DNA from: Teratosphaeria epicoccoides
Taxonomy: Eukaryota; Ascomycota; Dothideomycetes; Mycosphaerellales; Teratosphaeriaceae
NCBI GenBank assembly: GCA_021401465.1
Contig: JADDMT010000137.1
Span: 1-64,000, forward strand
Direction of reading: 5' to 3'
DNA length: 64,000 nucleotides
This document shows positions 52,741 to 64,000 of this stretch, piece by piece (positions within the stretch are counted from its first letter, which is position 1; each line of letters starts with the position of its first letter). The notes beneath the pieces are model-generated. The model did no database searches and had not been told where the DNA came from. It saw only the letters and a program-made list of their open reading frames with translations. The position numbers and the translations under genes were made by a program.

Positions 52741-54527
52741 ATGTTTCTCAAACAGAGAGACCCACACGCCCCCGACGAAATCCTCAACTGGCGCCTGTGG
52801 TACGCCGTCTTCGTCTTTGGCCTCATGGGCGCAGCCCGAGGCCTCGATGAAGGGCTGATCGGCACCACAGCGTCGCAAAAGAGCTTCAGCAAACTCTTTG
52901 GTCTCAAGAATCCCAATCTAACGAAGACGGAGCAGGCGAACCTGTTGTCGAACATTACCTCCATGGTGCAGATGGGCTCGATTGCTGGAGCGTTGATCGC
53001 CTTCTATTTGACGGACAAGATTGGGCGGCTGTGGGCGACAAGGCAGTTATGCATCGTCTGGGTCGCAGGTATTGCGATTTTCCTCGGAGCGGCGGCAAAT
53101 GGGAGCATTGGGATGGTGTATGCTGGGCGGTTCATTGCGGGTATGGGGATCGGGCAGACGACTGTAGCGGCACCGACGTATCTCGCAGAGGTGTCTCCCA
53201 GGTTTGTGAGAGGGCTCTGCGTCTGCATGTTCTCCGGCTCGGTATATCTGGGCATTATGCTAGGTGAGCAGCATCGTCCGAGGCCATGCGGCGCCAACTG
53301 CTGACAGTGCGAAGGCTACTTTGCATCCTGGGGCTCCTCGATTCATATCAGCAGCTCTACCCAGCTACAATGGGTGGTTCCGAATCTCCTGCACATCTAC
53401 TTTGCCTTTATCATCTTTTCACTCTCCTTTTTCGCCGTTGAGAGCCCGCGCTGGCTCCTGAAGGTCGGCAACCACGAAAAGGCAACCACGAATCTTTCCA
53501 GACTCCGCAAGCTGCCTTCGGATCACTGGTACGTTCAGTCCGAACTCCTCGATATAAACGAACAGCTGGAACGGAGCCGCGAGGCGAGCATGGGCACGTC
53601 CTGGTTGGGTCCGATCAAGGAAATGGTGATGATTGAGGCCAATCGCTATCGTCTTATGCTCTCGGTCATGTCGCAGCTCCTTTCGCAGTGGTCGGGCGCC
53701 AATAGTATTACCATTTATGCACCTGAATACTTTGCTATGATGGGCACAACAGGCCAGAATGAAAAGTAAGCACACATGCCCTTAAGCACTTCCTGCTGCT
53801 TTCACGCTCAGGCCTCTCTTGGCGATGTGCTTGTGAAGCGCAGTCAACCGCACGATAAAACTGACAGCCTCACTCTAGACTCTTCGCCACCGCTATCTTC
53901 GGGCTCGTAAAGTTCATTTCAGCAATAATATGCGCTTTCTTCCTCATCGACTACGTCGGCCGCAAGCGCAGCCTTATGAGCGGCATCACCCTCCAACTTA
54001 TCGCAATGCTCTACATGGCCCTCTTCCTCGTCATAGACACCGACGTCGGCGACGAGGACGCTCACCAGTCTCCGAGCCAGAAGTCCGCCGCCAAAGGCGC
54101 AATCGTCATGATCTATCTCAGCGGGTTCGGGTGGGCGATGGGCTGGAATAGCATACAGTACCTCATCAACTCCGAGATCTACCCGCTGAGATTGAGGGCG
54201 TTGGGTGGCAGTTTTGCAATGACGTTTCATTTTGTGAATCAGTACGGGAACAGTAAGGCGGTGCCGGAGATGTTCATTGCATTGACGACGGGAGGGACAA
54301 TGTTCTTCTTTTCTGCCGTGACAATCACTGGCCTGGCTTGGGTGTGGTTCTTCTTGCCTGAATTGAGCGGCAAGAGTCTTGAGGCAGTTGATGCAGTCTT
54401 TGAGTTGCCGTGGTATGTCATTGGGAGGAGGGCTCATAAACTTCCTGCTTCGACGGAGGGCGCTGTTGGTACTGGCGTGTTGGAGAAGGAGAAGGTGGAG
54501 GTCATTGAGGATGCGCGGGAACTCTAG
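52741..54527 (+). CDS. MFS sugar/quinate-type transporter 1
   Basis: Twelve-helix major facilitator of the sugar porter family. Exons 52741-53263, 53315-53765 and 53879-54527 give 540 residues. The start is MFLKQRDPHAPDEILNWRLW, then helix 1 with GAARGLDEGLIGTTASQKSF, typical of quinate-type permeases. Sugar-porter signatures are seen: DKIGRLWATRQ, GRFIAGMGIGQTTVAAPTYL, VESPRWLLKVG, YVGRKRSLMSG and FFLPELSGKSLEAVDAVFEL. The GK/S change in the PETKGR-like motif is common in quinate/shikimate-type members. Introns lie after helix 5 and in the middle of helix 7-8. Substrate (quinate, other acidic sugars or hexose) cannot be proven. A second MFS transporter follows 0.5 kb downstream on the same strand. 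Confidence 0.9.
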
Positions 54528-55069
54528 GTTCCGCTGAGAAAATTTTGAGCCCCAGTGCCCGCAAGGATCGACTCCTTTTGATTCCTCATCGGAGAAATTG
54601 CAGGACGTGTTGCTGAGGCCTTGAGTGCCATGGGCCGGTCTAAAATGATTCAGTTCTATTGTCAGTGGAAAGAAGATCGCAAGAGTTCGTGGTGATGCTC
54701 CCATCTCTGTGGTAAGGTATCCTGAGGGACGGTCAAACTGGACGAGTCCTCGGTTGCCCGGCGGAATGCGCCGCTAAAAGTTGAGACGTCCTGCAAAATT
54801 CATCCTCGGTTACCTCTCTCGCACCATGCAGGTAGCCCTATCTATCCGTACCACATCGGCCTATCCGTAGATTACATACGCTGCAAGACAGAAGCATACT
54901 AAGGAGCAAGAAGCCTATCAAAGTGGACAAGGCTACAGCTCGAAAGCGGGGACATCCAGTAGGATTTGATCGGCAGCACCTTTGTGTCGCCACCCGTTCG
55001 GGCAGTATGCAGCAATGCAACGTGAGTGTAGTGACTGGGGTCGAGTCGGATGTTCAAACAGTATTCTGA
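54528..55069. other. 542-bp spacer between transporter genes
   Basis: Promoter region of the second transporter. No open frame with recognisable content. Confidence 0.5.
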
Positions 55070-56772
55070 ATGTTGTCTGAGTTCTTTCCGCTGAGTCCTA
55101 CGCCTTCGCGATGCTCAGGAAATCGGAAAACTGGTACTTGGCTGCCAGCCTGGGTGCCCCAGTCAACTCTCACGCTCTCGGTGCTGCTCGTGTTGTGCAG
55201 CGTGGTGCAATCGTCTGTACGCTGCAACAAGTTCCGGTTCGAGGCTTGCTTCAGCTGATACATCAAATCGCAGACCGGCGGTTACGATGGTTCGATGCTG
55301 AACGGTCTCATCATTCTGCCCAGCTACACGGACTATTTCAAGCTGAATGCCGCGACCACAGGCCTCAACACCGCATCAGTATTCATCGGCGGCATTCTGG
55401 GCCCTGTGGTCTCCGGTGTCGCTGCCGACAAATTTGGCCGGCGACCCACGATCTTCTGGGGCAGCTTGATCACGATCTTTGGGGTGATCTTGCAGACGGC
55501 GGCAAATGGCATTGCCATGTTCGTCGTAGCTCGGATAATCTTGGGATTTGGATCACAGATCTCTGGAATCGCTGCGGGGGTGTTTCTCTCGGAGACGTTC
55601 TCCAGTCAGTACCGTGCCTGGGGTGTGGGGCTGTTGAACGATTTGTACTATGTTGGTGCTTTGATTGCTGCTGGCGTTGTTCTTGGGACTGGCGAATGGT
55701 CCAGTACATGGGCTTGGAGAGCGCCTTCCCTGTTCCAAGGGATCTTTTCGCTCCTCTGCATCGTCATCTTGCCTTTCGTCCCGGAGTCGCCTCGCTGGCT
55801 GGTGCATGAGGGTCTACATGGCGAAGCACGTCTGTGTGTAGCGCAGGCCAATGCGAATGGCGACATTACTGATCCTGTAGTCCTGACCGTCTACAAAGAG
55901 ATCGTTGATACATTAAAATGGGAGAAGGAGGAACAGCGCACTCTGACGCCGATCCAGATCGCCAAGGACCCAATAGCACGCAGGCGTCTCCTGATCGGAA
56001 TGTCGGCGGGACCATTCTCTTGCGTAGCAGGCAACATCATCGCATCCTACTATCTGGGAGACGAGCTCGACACAGCCGGCATTACGGGCTACAACGACCA
56101 GCTCAAGGCAAATGTGGTACTCAGCGTCTGGTGCCTGCTCACTTCCCTGCTGGGCACGCACCTGATCGCTAAATGGGGTCGTAAGCCGACCGCGCTCATC
56201 ACAGAGGTTCTGCTCGTGATATGCCTCTTTATCATTGGTGGCCTTTCCAAACTGTACGCTGATGACCCGGACAGAGCGAGCCAAAGCCTGATTTATGGTG
56301 ACGTTGCCATGATGTTCTTGTTTCAAGGGTTCTACAGCATAGCCTGGACGCCACTGCTGTATCTTTATCCAGCCGAAGTGATGAATTACTCGATCCGAGC
56401 AAACGGCCAGGCATTCTCACAATTTGCGCTGAATGCACTTGCGTAAGCCACCTCCCTTCAAATACTGCCACACACGTACTGATATGCCACAGCCTCGTCC
56501 TCGTCTTTGTCATGCCCATCGGTCTGGAGAACATCGGTTGGAAGATGTACATAGTCAACGGCTCCTGGGACATCGTCATCGTCTTCCTGATTGCGTACTA
56601 CTGGGTCGAGACGAAAGGCAGGACACTGGAAGAAATCGACGCCATATTCGAAGGCCACAAGCACTCGTCAGTACCGGATGTCGAGGCCGTACGGAAAGGC
56701 AAGCAGACGGTCGATGTAGACGTGTTGAAGGATCATCTGGCTTCGGAAGTCGTCGATCTAAAGACGGAGTAG
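55070..56772 (+). CDS. MFS sugar transporter 2 (lactose/hexose-permease type)
   Basis: A sugar-porter family member distinct from its neighbour. Exons 55070-55216, 55274-56442 and 56493-56772 give 531 residues. Joining exon 1 (hydrophobic LTLSVLLVLCSVVQSS) to exon 2 restores TGGYDGSMLNGLIILPSYTD, the hallmark start of this group. Other signatures are AADKFGRRPTIFWG, ESPRWLVHEG, and in exon 3 YWVETKGRTLEEIDAIFEGH. The N-terminus is the least certain part: the region upstream is open in two frames and the ATG at 55070 was chosen to agree with the splice. Product probably imports a hexose or disaccharide. It lies near an arylsulfotransferase-like gene and a beta-mannosidase. Confidence 0.87.
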
Positions 56773-56842
56773 ATTATCGTCACGGATGGAGCGTGCCCGC
56801 TGAGGCCTTGAAACAAACATGAAATGTACAACTGTCAACGTA

Positions 56843-58842
56843 CTATCGGTCGTGATTGGTTCTTTCGCAACCCAGATCTGGCGGTAACCTCAAATCAGGA
56901 TCACTACCCTCAATTGTCTCTTCTTGTGGTATTTCATGCCAAGTCGACTTCTTCCTCAGCAGCTTTTCTCTAAACGCCTGCCATAGCTTCTTCGATCTCG
57001 AAGCCACAGGCGCCATATCCCACACCTCCTTACTCAGCAACTCCTCCTGCACCCTTGCTAGTGGTTTGAACATGCGCTGGCCAAAGATGACGCAACAAAG
57101 CAAGGACCCAGTCAGGATTGCGATGGCGCCGAGACCAATGAGAAGCTGCAGGTCTTCGATGTCGGAAGCGTAGTCTTCAGCTTCCAATTCGTCGTCGTAG
57201 TCCAAGAGATCCTCCTCGTCCGCAAAGACGGTCGCATAGGCGCCAATGTCGACGCGGTCGGAAATGGCAAGAGCGCGTCCGGTCTGATCGAGGGCCACGA
57301 CCTGCACATAGCGCTTGATCCTGAAGTTCTCGCTCAGCCCCAGATGAGTCTCAAATCCAGTCTTTGGCAAGGTCAATACTTCTCCCGTTGCTTCTGTTTT
57401 GTCTAAAGCGCTCTCAACGAGCCAGCGCTTGACTTCCGTCGAGCCGAGCCAAGAGATGTACAAGCTTCCGTCGTGAAGGACAAGACTGGGCTTTGTGGTT
57501 GGTGTACCAGTCCAATTGAACTTCATGTTGCGATAGCTCTGGACATTGCCAGACGTGAAGTCCCTTGATGGCTCGAAATAAGCATCGCACAGCACGGTTC
57601 CGTCCTGCGCAAACTCTGTAATTACTCCATTAATACCGTAGCCGATGACGACGTTCCCATTTGGGAGAGTCTGATATGAGCCTTGCGAAACGCTGATGAT
57701 TGGATCTCCTGGATGGACGTACGTGGCCGCGAGAGTAGCAGTCATCCTCTCCAGATCGACGTGGACTCTGGTGCCTCTCGAGTTAGGCTCGTTGTGCGTG
57801 GTCCAGTCACCTCTGTTATCGAAGAATGTGATCGCCCCATGGTATACCGGATAATCAGACCAATGCGCGTCATGCTGGCCAATCGTCCTAGTCGCCGCGC
57901 CGCTTGAAAGATCCAGGAAGCTGTTCGACTTGCCACCGAGCTGCCAAATTACCCTGCCGTCCTCGCCTGACACATATATGATCGATCGCAAGTACCTGGA
58001 AGAGACCAAATAGTTGCCCAGATCGTCTTTTTCCACGCTGTTAATATGGAACCAGTCCCACGGAAACAATGGTGTAGCTGCCTCAATTCCGGCATAGGTG
58101 TCGTCAATATTCATGTGATCACTCGCACGCCATTGAAATATGACCTCGTTCGTCTCGAGGTGTATTTCCTGGAATAGCGAATCCCAGATGAAGCCTTTCC
58201 TAAATCTGTGGCCGTCCGGTTGCTCTTTCTCGATGACATCGTAGCCAGTAAAGACCGCAGTATCGTTCCGAGTGATCTCGAAGGAGTGCAAATCCAGCTT
58301 GAACCCATTCGCGCTTTGCACCGTCTTCTTGTGCTTGTAGTTTCGGTCATACATGTATACCTGACCCTCGCCATGGCCGCCAACAGCATCGTCGCCGGCC
58401 CAAAAGCAGACGTAGGGTTCGCCTTTCCAGTATTGTACTTGCATGTTATAGACCTGTCCAAATCTTTCCTCGGGCGTCCAGATTAGCGAGCCACTACAAA
58501 AATGGTCAGCGCCATCTTTGGTGCGAGAGCGTGGCTGACTGGGTATCACCTTGGATCGAGGATGTAAGGTCTTGGCTCAGCTTTCTCGCCTCTCGGCGCA
58601 ATGAACAGTAGGGACCCATCATCGCAGTCCGTAAATGGTCTGTTCACATTCAGGACCGGCGATGTCACGTCGGTGGTCCTGTACCCCTGCTTGACATACC
58701 AGCCATATTTGCCGGCATTGTAGTCCTCGTTCTGGAAGAAGCCTTTGTGATCTGCCACGCAAAAGGACAGTGAGACAAGCACTGACAAGCTCGCCCAGCG
58801 AACATGGCCAAGCATTGCCGACGCCAGAGGACAACAGGACAA
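56843..58842 (-). CDS. Membrane-anchored arylsulfotransferase-like protein (ASST family)
   Basis: Exons 58842-58550 and 58493-56843 (56-bp intron) give 647 residues. The N-terminus has a hydrophobic signal (VRWASLSVLVSLSFCVADHK), then FFQNEDYNAGKYGWYVKQGY. The main domain is a beta-propeller of the fungal arylsulfotransferase family: YVCFWAGDDAVGGHGEGQVY, FKLDLHSFEITRNDTAVFTG, WDWFHINSVEKDDLGNYLVS and RVIWQLGGKSNSF, with a His in QHDAHWSDYPVYHGAITFF. Near residue 560 a single helix (LLIGLGAIAILTGSLLCCVI) precedes a basic/acidic tail, so the propeller likely faces outside or the lumen. Bacterial members move sulfate between phenols; the fungal reaction is unproven. Its stop lies 70 bp from that of the sugar transporter on the other strand. 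Confidence 0.85.
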
Positions 58843-59850
58843 AGCAGCGATCCAGACTCAGAACTCCGCAGAGTAGGTTGGTATACTGGGAGGAAGTCAA
58901 GAGCCATGGGCACGGGAATTGAAGACTTGGTCTGGGCGAAAGGGCACATCATTACCGGGGGCTCGCACGAGACGAATCTCTGCCAAACGCGCGGCCGGTG
59001 GATGAGGTACGCACGCAGGCGCTACGGATAGGACTTGCCGCCGTGAACCACAACACGGCCATGACAAGGAGCCGTCACAAGGGGCAGTCTCCGATAGGCG
59101 AATGTGCGACATGGGAGACTGACCGCGATTGAGTGATGGTGGGAGTTCAGATGCCCGCGGATGTGGTGCGAGAGAGCGAGCGACATGTTTGATGACGACG
59201 AGGGCTTTGTACTGTGCAAGCAGAAACTACCCCAGTCCGATCTGCTTATTAGCCGAGCGGCAAGGCGGCGTGGTTATGGACACCACGCGACATGATCGGC
59301 AATGTGTTCTCTCCACAGCGACTTTTCTTGGCACCACATATATCGTCATATGACGATGCATGTTGCAGCGACCACGTTGTCCCTTGATGATGACTACGAG
59401 CTTCACGATCGGGGAAATTCGGCACACGACGAAGATCATGATAGCCGGCACTCACGACCGTCCAGCTCCGTGTCGTGCGCCCGTGGCAGACGCGCATGCA
59501 TCATGCGAAGCTCACCACACCTGATCGGCCGTGGACAGCCACAGCGAGGCCGGGAAGATTAGACTCCTCGGCGCAAAACAGACAGACCCTGCCAAGGACA
59601 GAATATGGTGGAATACCGGAATCGCCTCCGTAACAATGAATGCCGCGGAGCCGGAAAAGACATTGCCACCCAGCCAGGTAATCCAAACTTTTAAGCTGCA
59701 GGTGCTCCGTGTTGCGCCACAGCCGAAGAAAAGCATATTTGGCGGACCCATGGCAGTCGCGCTTAATCCGCCATTGGAGTGCTTCACAGCGCTCGTGATA
59801 GTCTTCATACCGCGAGGATCACGAGCTGATCCACCACATCTCCTCCCCTC
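58843..59850. other. 1.0-kb spacer, no gene supported
   Basis: Promoter region of the arylsulfotransferase-like gene and 3' flank of the beta-mannosidase. A plus-strand frame at 59531-60013 runs partly into the beta-mannosidase coding strand. Its unique part (to about 59850) matches nothing I recognise and is not called. Confidence 0.45.
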
Positions 59851-62766
59851 CTACTCCGCCAACGTCAAATTCCACAAACTCTGCACCGTCACCCCCTCCC
59901 TCCACCTCCCACCCGTTCCATCACTCTTCACTCTAAACCCCACCTCCCTCGTCCGATTCGGCAACAGCCAAAATCCATTGCCCTCAAAATTCAGCACCGC
60001 ACCTTCCGGGTAATCCAGCCACACCCATGCCGCTACACCTCTCGTCGCCGTGACGCTGAATTTCTCCGTCTCATTCGAGTAGCTGAGCTGCAACTCCGGG
60101 TCAACGAGAGCCGCGTCTTTCAACGCGGTGGGGTGGAAGAATTTCTCGTGCGTGAAGGTCTGGTTTGTGTCGCTATTGGGAGTGGAGCCCCTGGCTGTGA
60201 TGGACATGTGCAGGATTGCGTCGGAGTTGTGGTAGCTCTTAAGGATGTCTGTGGTGAAGGTTTGGAGGACTTTGGTGCTGTTGATGGCGCCAACAGTGAA
60301 GTCGACGGAATTCGTGGTGTTGATGGGTAGTCTGTTTCCTCTCCAATCGTACCATGAGAATGTTGCTGTGCCATCAACTGCTTCCCAGAGGTCAGATGTG
60401 ACCCAGACTGAGAGGTTGCCTGTCGTCATGTTGTAGTATGGAGCGATGATGACGTGTCCATAGATGTCCTTGGTGGCGTAATGCATAATCTTCCAGCGGC
60501 CGTCATATTCAATTCCTGCCCAGCTCGGAGCGACCCAGATGTCCTCCAATTGCCAATACAGCGATCCAAGCTGGCGATTGGGTAGTCCAGAGCCGCGGCG
60601 ATAGAACTCGATTTCGGAAACGTACAGATCTGCCTGGAAGATTTGTGTCGCATGAATCCAGCTCGAGAAGTTCGCGATCGGATTTGTCTTGTTCGGCGTA
60701 GGGTACCAGAGCTGGACGGCTTCAGTCATTTGACTCTGGCCGACATTCGCCTTGTCAAAGTTACTCGTATTGAGGCCGCCTGGCGGGAGGTGATGGTCGC
60801 GCAGCGTGACGACGGTGCTATTGAACGAGAGGTCTGACTCCGATACTTGCTGCCTCCAGCTCTGCAGGGAAGGCATTGAGTGATATCCGAATTCATTGCT
60901 GAAACGGCCAACCGGGTACGCGTTGTCATCCCCGAGGACAGCAGGATTGTAATTGTAGAAATCAGTCTCACCGTACACGGAACCATTAGTCAAGTTGAGG
61001 TATCGCTCGATGATAGGGATCGGACTGCTGAAGTTGAGGGACATCCAGCCATTGCTCGTCGAAGAAGGCGTATAGCTTATTGATCGACTGTTGCCAAACA
61101 CTGCCGGCACTAACACGCCCAGGAATAGCCTTTCGTACTCCGCCGTGTACCTTGCAAGCTCTTCGGGCGCCACGGCCTTGACCAGACTCTCCAATTCGAG
61201 GTTCTCAAGCTCATTACCACCAGCCCACAACGCCAGGCTAGGGTGATGGTTACATCTCCTGACTTGATATACTGCCTCTTCTCGCACATTCTCAAGGAAA
61301 GCTTCATCGATGGGGTACAGTGCATCGCCGAACTCGAATTCACTCCACAGCAGAATGCCCTTCTCGTCTGCGATGTCGTACATGAAGTCGGGACTGTACG
61401 CTCCACTCGCCCACACTCGCAGCATGTTCTGGTTACCATCAATGACCGAGTCGAATAGGTCGTTGATGCGCTGTGGGGTCACGCGCGGCCAGAAAGCATC
61501 TGGAGGGATGAAGTTGGAGCCTTTCGCGTAGAATTCATGCCCGTTAATCTCAAAGTGCCAATTGTTCCCTGGGGCGACACCCAGTGCGAGCTGCGCATCA
61601 CTTATTGGCGTCTCGTTCAGGACGATAGTCCGGAAGCCAATTCGTTTGGTGATTGATGCCAATGTCTTGCTTACCGAGATGCTGTTGTCGGGTAATACGT
61701 CGACCGTGAAATAGTATAGCGTCTGTGGTCCAAGCTGTGAAGGCCACCACAGATTGACAAGATCTGCTGGAATGATTGTACTCCCAGTCAGGGTAGCATT
61801 TGTCACGTTGACATTACTCAGCAACCCACTTGCTACGGTCTTGTTCTTCAACGTTGTCAGCGTGTATCTCAGTCCTACGCCAGAGTTCAAAGCACGTCCA
61901 AAGTAGTCCAATGAGGCATTCACTACCCAGTCCTTGGTCTGATCCGGTGGCAAGAGATTCAGCTGTCCCTCGCGGTAGATATCGAACACGCTGTTCCGCA
62001 CGTACACCTCGTTGTCGGCAAGCTGAACGATCCATGCAGGTTGCCATGGCCCGGCAGGCGCAAAAGCTGGACCCCAGTCCCAACCAAAATCGCTCTGCTC
62101 CTTGCGGATGAACCATCGGTTTGCGAACTCAAACACCTGCTGGACGCCCTCTGGCCAAGTCTCCTGCCCTGGTTGAGCTGCGATCTCATTCGCAATGGCG
62201 GGCGCTGAGCCAAAATTGAGGGACAAGACGGGATTGCTGCTGCTATCTGACTCCGAAACGAGGGAAGACACATCGAACCAGTACTGCCTGAACTGATTGT
62301 TCGTGCTCGCAACTTCTCGGCCTGCAAACGAAATGGTGGCGAATGTGTCTAACCCGTTGAACAGCAGCCAAGTGCTGGTGCTGTTGCTGCTTGACAAACC
62401 TTCGATTAGATTGGACGTGTATGTCCAATTTGAGTAAGCGACCCAGCGTAGATTGAAATCGTTAAGGCCATGATATGGATCTCCAATGACTTGTGCTGCG
62501 TGTAAGTCCAGATGTGCTTGCGAAGGCAGATGAGCAGGGACTGAGATATTGAGAGCCGAGTTGCTCAATGTCCACCCATCGCCTGCTAGGCTGATCACCT
62601 TGCTGCTTGAAGCTGCCGGGAAACAATCTGTGGCTGCGATAGTCGCTTCTTGTATGCCCTTCATCTCCGTGTCGTCGTTGTTTTGCCAGAAGAGGAGCAT
62701 TGGTGATGATTGGAAGATCCATTGCATATTATGTAGGATTGCGCTGCCTTGATGCAACACCCACAT
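59851..62766 (-). CDS. GH2 beta-mannosidase
   Basis: Exo-acting beta-mannosidase removing terminal beta-mannose from mannan-derived oligosaccharides. One frame of 971 residues covers the whole GH2 layout: jelly-roll (WTLSNSALNISVPAHLPSQ, DPYHGLNDFNLRWVA), immunoglobulin-like domains, and TIM barrel. The acid/base Glu is in LALWAGGNELENLELESL and the nucleophile Glu in RFSNEFGYHSMPSLQSW; KGSNFIPPDAFWPRV is a third hallmark. Numerous N-x-S/T sites and length fit the secreted A-type rather than the shorter intracellular B-type enzyme. The annotated N-terminus has no good signal peptide (starts at 62766, 62727 and 62700 considered); a short upstream exon encoding it is likely but not found. No intron is seen in the body. 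Confidence 0.9.
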   Translation of the reverse strand: MWVLHQGSAILHNMQWIFQSSPMLLFWQNNDDTEMKGIQEATIAATDCFPAASSSKVISLAGDGWTLSNSALNISVPAHLPSQAHLDLHAAQVIGDPYHGLNDFNLRWVAYSNWTYTSNLIEGLSSSNSTSTWLLFNGLDTFATISFAGREVASTNNQFRQYWFDVSSLVSESDSSSNPVLSLNFGSAPAIANEIAAQPGQETWPEGVQQVFEFANRWFIRKEQSDFGWDWGPAFAPAGPWQPAWIVQLADNEVYVRNSVFDIYREGQLNLLPPDQTKDWVVNASLDYFGRALNSGVGLRYTLTTLKNKTVASGLLSNVNVTNATLTGSTIIPADLVNLWWPSQLGPQTLYYFTVDVLPDNSISVSKTLASITKRIGFRTIVLNETPISDAQLALGVAPGNNWHFEINGHEFYAKGSNFIPPDAFWPRVTPQRINDLFDSVIDGNQNMLRVWASGAYSPDFMYDIADEKGILLWSEFEFGDALYPIDEAFLENVREEAVYQVRRCNHHPSLALWAGGNELENLELESLVKAVAPEELARYTAEYERLFLGVLVPAVFGNSRSISYTPSSTSNGWMSLNFSSPIPIIERYLNLTNGSVYGETDFYNYNPAVLGDDNAYPVGRFSNEFGYHSMPSLQSWRQQVSESDLSFNSTVVTLRDHHLPPGGLNTSNFDKANVGQSQMTEAVQLWYPTPNKTNPIANFSSWIHATQIFQADLYVSEIEFYRRGSGLPNRQLGSLYWQLEDIWVAPSWAGIEYDGRWKIMHYATKDIYGHVIIAPYYNMTTGNLSVWVTSDLWEAVDGTATFSWYDWRGNRLPINTTNSVDFTVGAINSTKVLQTFTTDILKSYHNSDAILHMSITARGSTPNSDTNQTFTHEKFFHPTALKDAALVDPELQLSYSNETEKFSVTATRGVAAWVWLDYPEGAVLNFEGNGFWLLPNRTREVGFRVKSDGTGGRWREGVTVQSLWNLTLAE

Positions 62767-64000
62767 GGCGGATCATCTGCAGCGCAAACATCACAGAAGG
62801 ACCCGTCGAGAACAGGCTATTCGAGATACTGTACTCAGGTAGCAGCGCGCGGTACCTGGCGGCACCCCGGTCGGTCAGAGACAACTAGTGGGGTCAAGTG
62901 CGTTCTTCCTTTGCAGAAAGTCCATGGGCGCTTTCTGGTGCGAGATGGACGTCTTGTCTGGTCAAATTCTGATGAAACAGGATGACACGGAGAATTTTCG
63001 TGGTGGAGGATGTCATGCATCTGATCGAAGCACTCCCAGCCGTTCTCCGGAGCGAGGAAGGCTGGGAGCTGCGCCGAACCTGCATGTGGCGTTCGCCCCT
63101 TGATTAGGTAACCAATTCTCACAGACTTTCTCTTCTCGGTGAAGTGCGAATTGGCTGCCATCAGGAGCGGAATGATTGTAGCCATCTGGAATATGCTGAT
63201 GGCCACCTGTACATGACGTGTTTGTGCCCAATTTCTGACAGAGCGTGGCGAAGAATCCAAAGAGACTTTGTTTGGATCGGGCACAGGGGGTGTTCAAGAC
63301 ATATCCAGACCGTACGGAGAACTTCTTCGGATGGAGTCCGCTCCAGCCAGGCGCAGCCGATATCAATTTACATCGCAGGCCCGTCGTTGTTTGCACAAGA
63401 TCCCACGCATTGTACATCATGACATGTGCAAGGTATTCCGGGCGAGCGGTGTACCGCTCAAGGATGATACAGTAGTAAGCTTGAGAACAGATTAGCTTGG
63501 CCAAGGTGGAACTCGACAAGCTGTGATTGGGTCGCGCATGCTGCAGGAGCGTTGCAATAATGCTGCAGCATCATGCTCTCCTCAGATATCGATGCACAAC
63601 ATCAAGACTGCCGACATTATTGCTTGGTGAACACTGGTCATAGGGGTTCCCGTCGTTCTTTGGTCTGCCATCTTACCAGTCGTTCGTTATTTCGATTCAT
63701 CACTTGCAGGCTGCCAGCGCGGCGCTCTTGACGGGGGCTATAGTCCATCGGGATTCAGAACCCACCTCGCTTCTGAGGCCCAGGCGTAATCTGTAGCGAT
63801 ACCTTTTTTATCACCAAGATCACGCGCCTGGCGTGCGCGATATTTGTCGGAAACAATAGCCCGAGCATAGGTAGCATACACCTCGACGACTGGAACCAAT
63901 GCCGTGGAAGCCGCTTCCCTCTGTCGCCTTCGCGATCTGCACCTACCCATTCAAAGCACAGCAACCAGATGACCTCCCCTTGCAAGTAGGCGATTGCCTG
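62767..64000. other. 1.2-kb right edge, no gene supported
   Basis: It should contain the beta-mannosidase promoter and perhaps a hidden signal-peptide exon. Open frames of 60-170 codons overlap on both strands without recognisable content; a minus-strand frame near 63738-63985 may extend past the window. Confidence 0.45.

Noticed and set aside
59531..59850. Plus-strand frame near the beta-mannosidase 3' end
   Set aside because: Composition looks mildly coding, but there is no recognisable motif, start context or splice support.

Overview
The window reads as nuclear DNA of a filamentous ascomycete (Pezizomycotina). Genes carry short GT-AG introns, mostly 46-120 bp with a few longer. Protein types typical of that group are present: a Zn2Cys6 regulator, a Pth11-like rhodopsin-domain membrane protein, a fungal tetraspanin, a GT71 mannosyltransferase, an ascomycete-type laccase, a UV-damage endonuclease, an S10 carboxypeptidase and small cysteine-rich secreted proteins. 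The mix would fit a Dothideomycete, but that is only an impression. I saw no bacterial, organellar or intact transposon sequence and no RNA gene I could support.

Layout. 0.5-13.5 kb, minus strand: GH63-like glycosidase, tetraspanin, and a 7.1-kb intronless Mus7/MMS22-type replication-repair gene that diverges from SEC17 (alpha-SNAP, 13.8 kb). 15.5-24.4 kb, plus strand: GT71 mannosyltransferase, a small secreted protein, a Zn2Cys6 regulator and a rhodopsin-like membrane protein, with a possible decayed gene on the minus strand near 22 kb. 25.6-30.6 kb: laccase converging on UVE1. 31.5-35.4 kb: a seven-cysteine secreted protein, a hotdog thioesterase, a fungal protein of unknown function, and a broken FAD-dependent amine/amino-acid oxidase. 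35.6-42.6 kb: APC-family permease (minus), MATE exporter, secreted agmatinase-type ureohydrolase. 43-44 kb, minus: a cysteine-rich gene I do not recognise. 45.9-51.7 kb: S10 carboxypeptidase, then divergent B12D/MLRQ-like and COX12 genes, then two paralogous six-cysteine secreted proteins. 52.7-62.8 kb: two MFS sugar/quinate-type transporters, a membrane arylsulfotransferase-like protein and a GH2 beta-mannosidase.

Many products are secreted or at the cell surface: laccase, carboxypeptidase, agmatinase, arylsulfotransferase, beta-mannosidase and four small secreted proteins. Housekeeping genes (SEC17, COX12, MUS7, UVE1) lie between them. The right-hand end groups polysaccharide breakdown with sugar import. 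I see no classical biosynthetic gene cluster.

The most unusual observations are the tandem pair of 68-residue six-cysteine secreted proteins with shared intron positions, a candidate 3-nt micro-exon in COX12, a 14-nt exon inside the zinc-cluster coding region, a glutamine at the laccase T1 axial position, and the oxidase pseudogene. Exon coordinates below were derived by hand from splice signals and reading-frame continuity.
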